Position numbers and translations under genes: made by a program. The notes beneath the pieces are model-generated. The model saw only the letters and a program-made list of their open reading frames with translations, searched no databases and was not told where the DNA came from. Below are positions 1 to 8,600 of a stretch of DNA of 36,687 nt, in pieces (position 1 is the stretch's first letter; each line of letters starts with the position of its first letter). Source of the stretch: a virus; the IMG/VR virus record IMGVR_UViG_3300044522_000174, positions 1-36,687 of that record. One strand, written 5' to 3'.

Positions 1-1205
1 ATACCTATAGGTATTGTTACAGCTAATTTTTCATTTTCTGTTATATTTTCAAATTCTGGGTTAGATTCCATTTCTTTATTAACAGCATCGGTTCCCATAA
101 GAAAAAAGTTAGCAGCTCTCCCATATACTCCTCCTATCATAGCAGGTGCAGATTCAGCTAAACCTAAAACACCTCCTGCTAATAATGAAGAGGCTTGTTT
201 TTTTTCTATATATTCTTTTGTAGTTCCTTTATCTCCTAATAATTTTACATTGCTTTCTCTTATTATAGGAGACACTTCTTTTTTTGCTGATTTTTTTATA
301 TAATCATCAATTTGGTTTTGATCTAAACCTTTATCTTTTAGTTTTTTTAATTCTTTAGGGCTTAATAAATACTCGGATGGCATTACCTCTGAAATTAAAT
401 CTGTAGCTAAAGATGCAGCTCCAGAAGACATTGAACTAGCTCCTTCTAACATTTTATTATATAAAGCTCCAAACCAGTTACCTTGTTCTGCTTTTTTTCT
501 TAATAAATTTCCAGAAGCTGATTCTATTACTTTCTTATTGTAATTTATAATATCAAACTTATCTTTTAATAAGTTAAACTTATCTAAGTTTTCTTTAACT
601 TTATTATTATGAAGAGTGATTTTTTCTTGAAACTCAGGCGTATTGTTTCCAATAGATAATTGATAATCAATTTCTAATTTTTCATCAGATAACTGCTTTT
701 TTGAAAGATCAATTTCCTTTAAAGATTTAGCGTATTCATTTTGAATATTACTTACTTCAGATATTTTTTGATCAATTTGTTTTTTATCTACTAAAGATTT
801 AGATTCTCTCCTAGCTTTTTGAGTTGATTCAGAAAAATCTTCCTTTCCTTTTTCTATAGATGCAGCTTTATTAACTTCTGGTATAGTGCTTTTAACTACT
901 TCTAAAAGTTCTTTTTTAGGCTGTATAGGTTTCTTTTTTAAAGATTCTACACTAGGAAGTCCTTTTAGTATTGGACTAGGTGGTCCACCTAAACCATCCA
1001 AAACCTGCTGATCTTCCTGTGGCTCTGTAACCAATGAAGTGTACAGATCCTGAGGTTGAGAACTGGATCCCCATAGCTCCTCTTGAGAAAGAGGATTTGA
1101 ATCTACTTTTTTTTTTACTATAGCGTCTGTTGGAGGAACAAAGTTACTTTTTTTAGACTTAGTTACAACTGCGTCAGATGGCGGTACGAAATTATTTTCT
1201 TCCAT
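1..1205 (-). CDS. Large internal virion-type protein, C-terminus cut by window edge
   Basis: The reading frame opens at an ATG at 1205 and stays open to position 1, giving 401 visible residues with no stop. The N-terminus carries two copies of a short motif, NNFVPPSDAVV and SNFVPPTDAIV, a repeat I associate with very large uncharacterised Bacteroidota phage virion proteins. The middle is charged and predicted coiled coil, rich in Lys, Glu and Gln. A hydrophobic Gly/Ala-rich stretch around residues 340-370 (LLAGGVLGLAESAPAMIGG) could contact a membrane. It is the third of three consecutive genes (small Ala-rich, medium, large) that resemble the order of T7 internal core proteins gp14-gp15-gp16, so a role in DNA ejection is inferred, not shown. 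The gene is far more AT-rich than its upstream neighbour. Any enzymatic domain, such as a transglycosylase, would lie outside the window. Confidence 0.7.
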   Translation of the reverse strand, partial: MEENNFVPPSDAVVTKSKKSNFVPPTDAIVKKKVDSNPLSQEELWGSSSQPQDLYTSLVTEPQEDQQVLDGLGGPPSPILKGLPSVESLKKKPIQPKKELLEVVKSTIPEVNKAASIEKGKEDFSESTQKARRESKSLVDKKQIDQKISEVSNIQNEYAKSLKEIDLSKKQLSDEKLEIDYQLSIGNNTPEFQEKITLHNNKVKENLDKFNLLKDKFDIINYNKKVIESASGNLLRKKAEQGNWFGALYNKMLEGASSMSSGAASLATDLISEVMPSEYLLSPKELKKLKDKGLDQNQIDDYIKKSAKKEVSPIIRESNVKLLGDKGTTKEYIEKKQASSLLAGGVLGLAESAPAMIGGVYGRAANFFLMGTDAVNKEMESNPEFENITENEKLAVTIPIG

Positions 1206-1208
1206 TTA

Positions 1209-2726
1209 TTATTTTTTTGTGTATGTATTTCCATCAGGACCTACCAATGATTGACCTTTCTTTAATTTAGCCCACTTTGAATTAAAGTCGGACTGTGTAC
1301 CTGAACCAGCAGCACTTTTTCTCAAGTCAACTAATCCTGACTGACTCTTAAGATATTGTTTGGCTTCAGTTACTGAATTAAATCCTGCAGATCTTAACTT
1401 AGTAGAGAACGCAGGGTTATCTGTACCTATGGTATGATTTATTTGTGTTTTTGAAGTCTCTCTATAGTTATCTTCAGTAATAGACTCTGATCCTTTATAC
1501 GTAACATAGTCCATCTGTAACTTACCATTTCTAATCTGTAGTTTAGTTACCTCATCTACAACTCCAGGACCTCTCTTTATAATTGCATTTTCGATTCCTA
1601 ACTGTGCACCAACAATTCTATTTGCTGTGTCCTTTATTGGTAGAACATCTCCCTTTCGTGGTTTCTTAGCCTCCTCTTTTAATCTTTGTGCTTCTGTAAG
1701 CTCTCCACCTCTTCCTCCGCCACCACCTGATGTCTTAACAGGCTCTGCCTCGTATCCAAGTTGTGATCTTAGGTTCTCCTTAACAGCCTTCCTAGCCTCT
1801 TCCATCTGTGCTGGAGTAAAGTCAGTTGGGTTATAGTTCCCAGTTCCGTCCCTCTTATAAACTATCAATTTTCCTGCCTTAGCAGCTTCCTTTTCTTCAG
1901 CAGAATACTTACTAGGGTCTGGCTGATATGTTGTCGTATATCCACCCACAGTGTCCATCAGAACGCTTCCAATTGATCTATCTGTTGATAGAACACTGTT
2001 AGCGACCTGGTCTGCCATTTTTGTGTACTCTGGTCTTGCTGTAGGATCTGATATCATCATTCCAGCAGTCATCTTCTTGAACTCTGCTATCTTGCTATTC
2101 TTAGCAACCTCAGCGGTCACGTTCACCTTTACAGGAATATCTCCCATTATCTTGAACATACCTGTTGCACTCTGTGGTTGAAACTTTGTAGTGTCTATCT
2201 TACCCTCCTTGTCATACTCAGCAACATACAAGTTACCACTTGCAGGGTCAATGAATGACTTCTTGTTCTGGAAGTTCTGCATGTTACCTAGAAGTTCCAT
2301 CTGGTCAGCAGCCTGTTGTCCAACCAATCCCTTGGCCTGCATGTCCACGAACCTGTCGTAGTTAGAGTTCCAGTTCTTAGTCACATTAGTAAATGAACTC
2401 CAGGAGTCCTTCTGATTCTGAAGGTTCATCTTGTACTGGTTAGGATCTATCTTTCCCTGCTTCAGAAGTTTTTGTTGTAACAGTGTGTACTGCTTTGTAG
2501 AGTTGGCCGAGTCCTGTATAAACGTACCCATCGACTGGCTATGACCAAAGTCAACCTTACCTATCTCGTCAACAAATCCCTGAGTAACCTCGTCGATTTC
2601 CTTACGTTTTGCCTCTCTACCCTCTTCAATCTTTGTTAGATTAGCTGTAAGGTCGCTTGCAATCTTACCCCAGTCAACTATTGGGTTACCTGCCTCGCCT
2701 CTGTCTTTATATCCGTAGTATTCCAT
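1209..2726 (-). CDS. Putative internal virion / structural protein (505 aa)
   Basis: The product is 505 residues, starting MEYYGYKDRG. It is hydrophilic and mostly helical, with a charged coiled-coil-like N-terminal third (about residues 25-60), Gln/Asn-rich helices, and a Gly-rich linker near residue 335 (SGGGGGRGG) that separates a shorter C-terminal domain. I recognise no catalytic motif, signal peptide or membrane segment. It lies between an Ala-rich 280-residue protein and a very large protein, the position T7 gp15 takes among the internal core proteins, so I infer an ejection or inner-core role. Stop and start are separated from the neighbours by only a few bases, so it is probably co-translated with them. 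GC content is clearly higher here (31 of 60 in 2281-2340) than in the downstream gene. Confidence 0.75.
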   Translation of the reverse strand: MEYYGYKDRGEAGNPIVDWGKIASDLTANLTKIEEGREAKRKEIDEVTQGFVDEIGKVDFGHSQSMGTFIQDSANSTKQYTLLQQKLLKQGKIDPNQYKMNLQNQKDSWSSFTNVTKNWNSNYDRFVDMQAKGLVGQQAADQMELLGNMQNFQNKKSFIDPASGNLYVAEYDKEGKIDTTKFQPQSATGMFKIMGDIPVKVNVTAEVAKNSKIAEFKKMTAGMMISDPTARPEYTKMADQVANSVLSTDRSIGSVLMDTVGGYTTTYQPDPSKYSAEEKEAAKAGKLIVYKRDGTGNYNPTDFTPAQMEEARKAVKENLRSQLGYEAEPVKTSGGGGGRGGELTEAQRLKEEAKKPRKGDVLPIKDTANRIVGAQLGIENAIIKRGPGVVDEVTKLQIRNGKLQMDYVTYKGSESITEDNYRETSKTQINHTIGTDNPAFSTKLRSAGFNSVTEAKQYLKSQSGLVDLRKSAAGSGTQSDFNSKWAKLKKGQSLVGPDGNTYTKK

Positions 2727-2730
2727 TTAT

Positions 2731-3573
2731 TTATTGATCAAAAGAATTTACATAATTATCGTACCAACTTCCAGCATCTTTTTGAAGCTGAGATAATGTT
2801 TTTCTTGGAGCAGTTACTCCAGAAACCATATTAGGGTTGTTCATTTGTCCAAGTGCTGATATATTAAAACTACTAGTTGGTCCAGACGCTTGAGCAGGAG
2901 CTCCAAATCTATCTCCTATTATAGACTGTTGAGCTGGGTTAATTGTACTTCCCATTCCTGTTGTATCACCTACAGTAAATCCTTTACCAATATCTGCAGG
3001 AGTAGCGTTATTCCCATACAAAGGAGCCGCCTGTAATGCCTGTCCAGCTAAACTAGTAACTCCAGATATAGCACCTGTAATAGCAGCTGTCTTAGCTGCC
3101 TGTGCATTTGCTGCAGCTTTCTGTGCTCCCATAGCACGTTCCTCATTCATCCTAGCTATCTGGTCCCTATTAGACATCTTTTCTTGCATCTGAGTAGACT
3201 CTAATGAGAACAAGTCCTGTCTCATCTGCTCTGTGATTCCAGTCTGAGCCTCTGTGGCTGCTGCCTGAACCTTACCAACACCTGCAGCAAGTGACCGTGT
3301 GTCAGACTCCTGTAGTGCCTGTAGTGCCTGCATCTGCTGTGCAGTGCCTTCTCTTCCAGCCTGTTGGTACGCCTCCATTGGTAGCTGTACGCCACCTGCA
3401 AACTCTCTCTGGTACTCTGCCTCTGCCTTTGCTGCTGCCTCTGCTGCTGCCTGCTCTGCTGCAGACTGAGCCTTTGACTGCTTGGCCGCTGCCGATAGGT
3501 TCATGCCTACTGAGGCTAGTGTTCCTGCTGCAGATATTCCAAGTCCTATTGCTGCCGCTGTTCCTATTGCCAT
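2731..3573 (-). CDS. Ala-rich internal virion protein, T7 gp14-like in character
   Basis: This 280-residue protein opens with a small-residue hydrophobic stretch (MAIGTAAAIGLGISAAGTLA) that could insert in a membrane. A long Ala/Gln/Glu-rich coiled coil follows (about residues 25-165), then a second Ala/Gly segment (AITGAISGVTSLAG) and a Gly/Pro/Asn-rich tail. Size, composition and its place at the head of a three-gene set resemble the membrane-penetrating ejection protein gp14 of T7-like phages. Similar Ala-rich proteins follow the tail genes in many Bacteroidota podoviruses. The function is inferred from composition and position. Its ATG lies one base after the stop of the GNAT-like gene, so the two are likely translationally coupled. 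The Ala-rich coding makes this stretch locally GC-rich. Confidence 0.75.
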   Translation of the reverse strand: MAIGTAAAIGLGISAAGTLASVGMNLSAAAKQSKAQSAAEQAAAEAAAKAEAEYQREFAGGVQLPMEAYQQAGREGTAQQMQALQALQESDTRSLAAGVGKVQAAATEAQTGITEQMRQDLFSLESTQMQEKMSNRDQIARMNEERAMGAQKAAANAQAAKTAAITGAISGVTSLAGQALQAAPLYGNNATPADIGKGFTVGDTTGMGSTINPAQQSIIGDRFGAPAQASGPTSSFNISALGQMNNPNMVSGVTAPRKTLSQLQKDAGSWYDNYVNSFDQ

Positions 3574-3574
3574 A

Positions 3575-3979
3575 CTATAATATTTTTATCATTTCTAAAC
3601 ATCCCTGGGATCCCTTTACGTACCCAAGTTCCTCGTATATTTTTATTAGACTCTCGTTCTTTAGAGACACGTACGTATACTTTGCTCCTACATTCTTTAG
3701 TATATTTCCTAGCGAGTTAACAAGAGTTGAAAGATACAGTTTCCTGTTCTCCTTGTCCTTGTACTCCATATTTGATACAATAAACTCAACCCATCCAACC
3801 TTAGAGTTTGTCATGTAGACAAATCCAGCGCAAACTGGAACCTCTCCGTCATATATAATTAAACCACCTGTAGCGTCCTCTGGTAAGAAATCTCTTGGAG
3901 GTGCTGACCATCTCCAGTCCTTCCACCACTTAGATAATATATCGTCGTAGTCGCTATGCTCTAACTTTCGTATATACAT
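3575..3979 (-). CDS. GNAT-like acetyltransferase-fold protein
   Basis: The product is 134 residues. The pattern fits a small GNAT-fold protein: an N-terminal strand-helix (MYIRKLEHSDYDDILSKWW), a central beta strand facing the acetyl-CoA side (GGLIIYDGEVPVCAGFVY), and a C-terminal helix-strand with NESLIKIYEELGYVKGS, the usual 'N..A...Y...GF' end of GNATs. The WWKDWRWSAPPRDFLP segment is characteristic of a phage subfamily found beside tail genes in Bacteroidota phages. No substrate can be named. The classical Q/RxxGxG/A pyrophosphate loop is not obvious, so catalysis is uncertain. The gene sits inside the virion block. It has a TACCTTTG promoter box only four bases before its ATG, so it may be transcribed separately as a nearly leaderless message. 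Confidence 0.7.
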   Translation of the reverse strand: MYIRKLEHSDYDDILSKWWKDWRWSAPPRDFLPEDATGGLIIYDGEVPVCAGFVYMTNSKVGWVEFIVSNMEYKDKENRKLYLSTLVNSLGNILKNVGAKYTYVSLKNESLIKIYEELGYVKGSQGCLEMIKIL

Positions 3980-3983
3980 ACTG

Positions 3984-3991
3984 CAAAGGTA
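3984..3991 (-). promoter_or_regulatory. Bacteroidota-type -7 box, GNAT gene
   Basis: The minus strand reads TACCTTTG here, an exact match to the TAnnTTTG -7 element of Bacteroidota primary-sigma promoters. The ATG of the GNAT-like gene begins four bases downstream, so initiation at the usual distance would give a leaderless or near-leaderless mRNA. I see no good -33 TTG at the expected spacing, which lowers confidence. Confidence 0.5.
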
Positions 3992-3999
3992 GTGAATTT

Positions 4000-4761
4000 T
4001 TAAGGATTACTTTTGAAAATACTTGACTGCACATTGTACAGCTGTATCCTACTAGTTGCTGAATTCTCTAGTTCAAACTGCATGAAGTATCCCCTCATTC
4101 CATAAGACTCAGCGTCCATATTTTTCGTATATAAGACCATATCAGTTACAAGTGGAATGCTACCATCTATAACAGTGGTATCTATGGTTATTGACTTAGC
4201 AGTCCTTGCCGTTACAACACCTATAAATCGTGTCGATGCAACTGCATTATTTTCTATTGTTCCAGCTAACACGTTGTCTCCTACACTAAGAATACTCCCT
4301 ATGTTTCCTGAGAACGTGACCACAACTGCCGATGGCACTGTTGACACAACAGACACTGGAACTCCAATTCCTTGAGATGACCTAAGCCTTAAGTCGTTAC
4401 TATTTGAAGAGCTCCTTATGTACGCAAAGTATCCGCCCTCCTTCTCAACAAACTGAGATGAAAGTATGTGTCCCTTAGACAGGTCTGTGTAGAACGTGCA
4501 GTTCCATGGGGTATCATTATCTGTAGAGAACGTGTTGAAGTTCTTCACCGATGTCGGATCCAAATTGAACACTCCAGCAACCTTTGAGGTAAACTGTTGT
4601 CCATAGAAATTATTTCTAATATCGTTTGTGTTATGCCTATACAGGTTCCCACCCTTAAATGTATATAGGTAGCTGTTCATCCCTATTATCTTCTCTGGTA
4701 TGTAAGAGAAGAATGATGTCCACCCCTGAGATGAGTCGCTGTATGCTATTGTGTTTGCCAT
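4000..4761 (-). CDS. Conserved tail structural protein (253 aa)
   Basis: The product is 253 residues, with the conserved opening YSDSSQGWTSFFSYIPE and motifs FKGGNLYRHN and FVEKEGGYFAYIR. I recognise this pattern from tail and neck genes of many Bacteroidota phages, where similar sequences are sometimes fused to the end of the stabilisation/muzzle protein. The second half (about residues 130-220) is predicted beta rich. There is no signal peptide or enzyme motif. It is the fourth gene downstream of the large muzzle protein gene and is separated from the next upstream gene by a single base, so it is most likely a co-expressed component of the tail or its distal hub. The precise location in the virion is unknown. 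Confidence 0.7.
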   Translation of the reverse strand: MANTIAYSDSSQGWTSFFSYIPEKIIGMNSYLYTFKGGNLYRHNTNDIRNNFYGQQFTSKVAGVFNLDPTSVKNFNTFSTDNDTPWNCTFYTDLSKGHILSSQFVEKEGGYFAYIRSSSNSNDLRLRSSQGIGVPVSVVSTVPSAVVVTFSGNIGSILSVGDNVLAGTIENNAVASTRFIGVVTARTAKSITIDTTVIDGSIPLVTDMVLYTKNMDAESYGMRGYFMQFELENSATSRIQLYNVQSSIFKSNP

Positions 4762-4762
4762 A

Positions 4763-5206
4763 TTATAAAGTTATAAAAGATAACTGATCACCATATATTG
4801 TCTCTCCAAACACTATTGCATACGCCCTAACGTAGTACGTAACTCCAGATGTTAGTTCAGTTGCGTTTAACGAGTAGGCTCCCTGACCCATTACAGTATC
4901 TGTTATTACACTATTTGCTGTGGTTGGATTCGTACTTGTTCCATAGACAAATCCTCTTATTGCGTTAACATCTCCACTATCGCTTATAAGGTTTCCATTA
5001 AATGTTGCTGTAGTTTCTCCAACAGAAGTTATAGACACTGTGTCTATACCAACGCAAGGAAGCAGATCTATTAAGTTACCACCTATTTGTTGTCTATAGT
5101 AAGAGCCATCAGAGTAGTATCCATCTGATGCTATAATAGTTAGCAACTCATCTAGGAATACCGACGTTGCGTTTGAAAAACTTGCCGAGTCTATATATAC
5201 AATCAT
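4763..5206 (-). CDS. Small tail protein with Ig/fibronectin-III-like domain
   Basis: This 147-residue protein has two parts. Residues 1-50 contain a module I know from phage tail and adhesin proteins (IIASDGYYSDGSYYRQQIGG). Residues about 55-147 look like one fibronectin type III or Ig-like beta sandwich, with the signatures TATFNGNLISDSG, GFVYGTSTNPT, LTSGVTYYVRAYA and a closing YGDQLSF strand. Such domains decorate phage tails and heads and often bind surface glycans weakly. It lies between two other small tail genes and is likely a virion surface component. Ligand and copy number cannot be inferred from sequence. Confidence 0.65.
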   Translation of the reverse strand: MIVYIDSASFSNATSVFLDELLTIIASDGYYSDGSYYRQQIGGNLIDLLPCVGIDTVSITSVGETTATFNGNLISDSGDVNAIRGFVYGTSTNPTTANSVITDTVMGQGAYSLNATELTSGVTYYVRAYAIVFGETIYGDQLSFITL

Positions 5207-5208
5207 AA

Positions 5209-5661
5209 TTAATAATCTAAAGAAACTACTTCTAAATGAAATTTTAAACCTTGAACTACTGTTTGAAATTCTTTTATATTTATATATAAATTAGTTGGAC
5301 TTATGACTCTAAATGTTGGACATAAAATAGTTGAATCTAAATTCATGTCAAGTCCTATACCTTCAATATAAATCTTAACCATATAATTATTACTTATCAT
5401 AGAAGTAGCAAGATATACGCTAACAACACTAACATTTACCTGGTTAATTACAGTAGCAGATATTATATCTCCTGAACGATTTAAAACAGTTCCGATAGGA
5501 GTCGTTTGTATATCTAATACTGAAAACCAACCTCTATTGGAAGGAATTGCAGCGTTCATAATTGAAGACTCAACATCTCTATGTTCTACAGCTGTAATAT
5601 TTGTACCTGACTCTAAATTAGTGTCTATCTTTGTTTGCAATAATTCTTTTCTTGTTGGCAT
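5209..5661 (-). CDS. Small tail/fibre-associated protein (150 aa)
   Basis: This 150-residue protein starts MPTRKELLQTKIDTNL and contains ITAVEHRDVESSIMNAA near residues 23-39, an N-terminal 'ITA.EHR.V' module shared by many small fibre proteins of Bacteroidota phages and probably used for virion attachment. The rest is beta-rich without recognisable catalytic residues. It is the first gene after the large muzzle protein gene and precedes the Ig-like protein, so a tail accessory or fibre role is inferred. The gene is unusually AT-rich (14 GC of 60 in 5281-5340) compared with its downstream neighbour (23 of 60 in 5041-5100), which suggests a different recent history. Confidence 0.6.
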   Translation of the reverse strand: MPTRKELLQTKIDTNLESGTNITAVEHRDVESSIMNAAIPSNRGWFSVLDIQTTPIGTVLNRSGDIISATVINQVNVSVVSVYLATSMISNNYMVKIYIEGIGLDMNLDSTILCPTFRVISPTNLYINIKEFQTVVQGLKFHLEVVSLDY

Positions 5662-5671
5662 TTTATATTTT

Positions 5672-8600
5672 TTAAATTGTTACTGAATAATCTGTTTCTG
5701 AATAATCTAATATTGAATAGTCTGGAAAAACGCAATTACACGCATTAATAAAAGACAACTCGTTATAACACAAATATATAGGTGTGCTTATTGTGTAATC
5801 CCAAACAAGGTATAGGTACTTATATCTATTTGGATTATCATATAGAAAGCTAGCCTCGTAGTTTCCAGTTGAAGGATTATACACTGGACTTGCCACGTCT
5901 AACTCATACTTTAACAAGTCAACCTCACTCTCTGAGTATAGAGTGTCAGACACTAGATACTTAAAGTTATTGTTATCAAACACAAATGTGTCATCAGTTA
6001 GTTTATTAGAGCTCATCTTAACCATACTTCCAAACGCAGGTATAGGTCCAAAAGATGCCATCGCTGTATCTGCATCGTATAGTGACACAGTATCGCTCTC
6101 CATTATTACGAAGTCAGTATTAGTAGAGCTTGTATGAGATCCAAGCTTCCAGTTGTAGTTGTTATGTATTGTCTTACCTATATCATCAACTGAGTTCAAT
6201 ACAACTCTAACTACAGTAATCTCTTCAGATTCAGCACAGTTAAATAGTAAGTTATATGTAGCGTCTACAGGGTACATCTCAACTTCTATTATAGATGGGT
6301 CTATTAGTGACTTATAAAAAGAATAGAATCCACTTCCAGTAATAGTATGATTTATTACTATTGCTCCATTATATCTTACAATTATACTAGAAGATCCAGA
6401 AGAGAAGTTATAATCAAGTACAACATCTCCTATTAAACTTCCAACCTCAACATTAAAAAACAATGGAGTTGATATATTATCTTGAGATATTATTGTTCCA
6501 CAGTTATATAGTATAGGCTCAGATGGTAACTTATTGTCACTAAGAGTTAGCACGTACTCCTTCATATAAGGGTCGTATCCTCCTATATTTTGAGTTCCAA
6601 ATCTACCCTTGAATTGGTTCCTAAACCAGTTATTCATTCCGTAACTAGATATAGGAATTAAGTCATCTCCCTTTAAGTTAAGAACTACACTCCTCTTTGT
6701 ATCAGTAAAGTACGAATCGTATCCGTACACAACAAAACTCTCTGGATTTCCACTTATTCCGTACTCCTCTATCCTTGCTATCTGAGTTCCAAGTACCTCT
6801 GGTGTAGCTGTTATTGCTCCACCACCAGCTGCGTCAGACAGTAAGTTCTTGCCAACTAATACGTTTGATACCTTATCCTCTTGAAGCACAAGAACATCTG
6901 TCTTCCTTCCGTGCATCACATTAATTGGTCCGAACGACTTCTCGCAGTCCTTCCAGTTCACAAGTGCCAGGTTAAACTCATTAAGTTTGTTTAGATTTGT
7001 CTCTGCGTTATATATTCCACTATATGTAATACCAGCATACCTGTGTGCCTCCTTGAAGTCCTCCTGTGAAACAGAGGTAACCCTACTACCTAAGTAGAAT
7101 GGAGATCCAGTTAAAGTATCTCTTATCTTATAGCTCTCTACCCCATTTCCAAATGAGAAACAGTTAAAGAATTCTAAGTCTATAATAGCGTTCTGAGACT
7201 CAGTCTGATTCTGATCATTATCTCCATTTCCACTCATGTGATACCCGTCAACTATATCAAAGCTCTGACTGTTCTCAAAGTATATCTCACCGTTTGAAGG
7301 CTCTGCTTTGGTCTCAAATATTAAAACTCCAGCTGCCGTCTGAACCTTTATATCTACTGTAACCCTGGATAATCTTTGATCTGGACTACCGCATGAAGGC
7401 ATTCCTGTTGTTGCCACAAACCTAAGCCTTCCTTGATTTCCTGAAATAGTTGTATCTCCAGTACTTGCATTCTCTGCCTGAAATAAAAAATTATTTACCC
7501 CATTTCCACTTAAACTAGCTAAAACAGGATCAAAATTTCCAAATGTAGGGGTTGTCCATTCTAAAAATGTTGTATAGACAACTGGATTACCAAGAGATCC
7601 TTCTCCGCCACCTTGAGTCATCTCATTCAGATTAGGTCCCTCTGAATTAAACCAGTCGAACATATTGTCGTAGTTATTTCCTGATACAAAGTTTTTTGAG
7701 TATGAGTAAAAATAATCTTTACACTTAGGGCCTCTATATCTCCTATCCGCATAAACAAAAAAAGATATCTGACTTCCAGCAGGTATAGCAAATGGTCTGT
7801 ACCGTCTATTTGTTGGACTAATATCATCCTCTGGATTATAAGCAGGATTTAACTCATCAAAGTAATACTGAACGTAGTATGTATTAGTTATAGATCCACG
7901 CCATCTAAATGAGTTAGGATCATACTCTGCAGAAAAACCTGACGGTCTAAGTTTCATATATAATCCTGCAGGCTCAATTATTGCTGAACCACCTGCATTT
8001 AAATTTCCACTTATAAAATTATTAGGCTGAGATACAAGATCTAAAACAGTTGTCTCAATAAGATTGTTGACAATACCATTTGCATCAGATTTAACTATAA
8101 GAGTTTGATTTTCAGATACCTTCTGTCTATTCTCTCCCTCTAATTTAAACCATATCTCTTCCGCAGTATCAGGATAAAATAATCCTGAGTACACGGTCTC
8201 ATAAGAAGATACAGACTGCTTTAGAACGAACTTATATTTTGTAGCCCAATCAGGAGGACGGCTATATATTGTAGCCCTAATATTATTTATAGAGTCTGAA
8301 TTATCAGGACCTATATATATTGTATTATTTGTGTCAACAAGAGCTGTAGAACTTCTTAGATAATTATCCATATACACAATTGCAAGCTCGTAATCTCTAT
8401 TACTATGTAAACTTTTCTTAGCTCCTAATTTGGTAAAAAAAGCATCTGTAATTGAATTCTTAAAGTACTGATACGCATATAAAAAAGTCCCAGTTGGAAA
8501 CTCTGTTTCAAATTTTACAGCAGGGCACTGTATCCCAATTATACTACTGCCTGGAATTGCATCTATTAAGAATGCCCCTCCTGTTGATGTTATTCCACTA

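Noticed and set aside
1105-1125. Run of ten A residues in the first gene as a programmed frameshift site
   Set aside because: The frame continues normally before and after the run with family-like sequence, and no alternative product or pseudoknot is visible.
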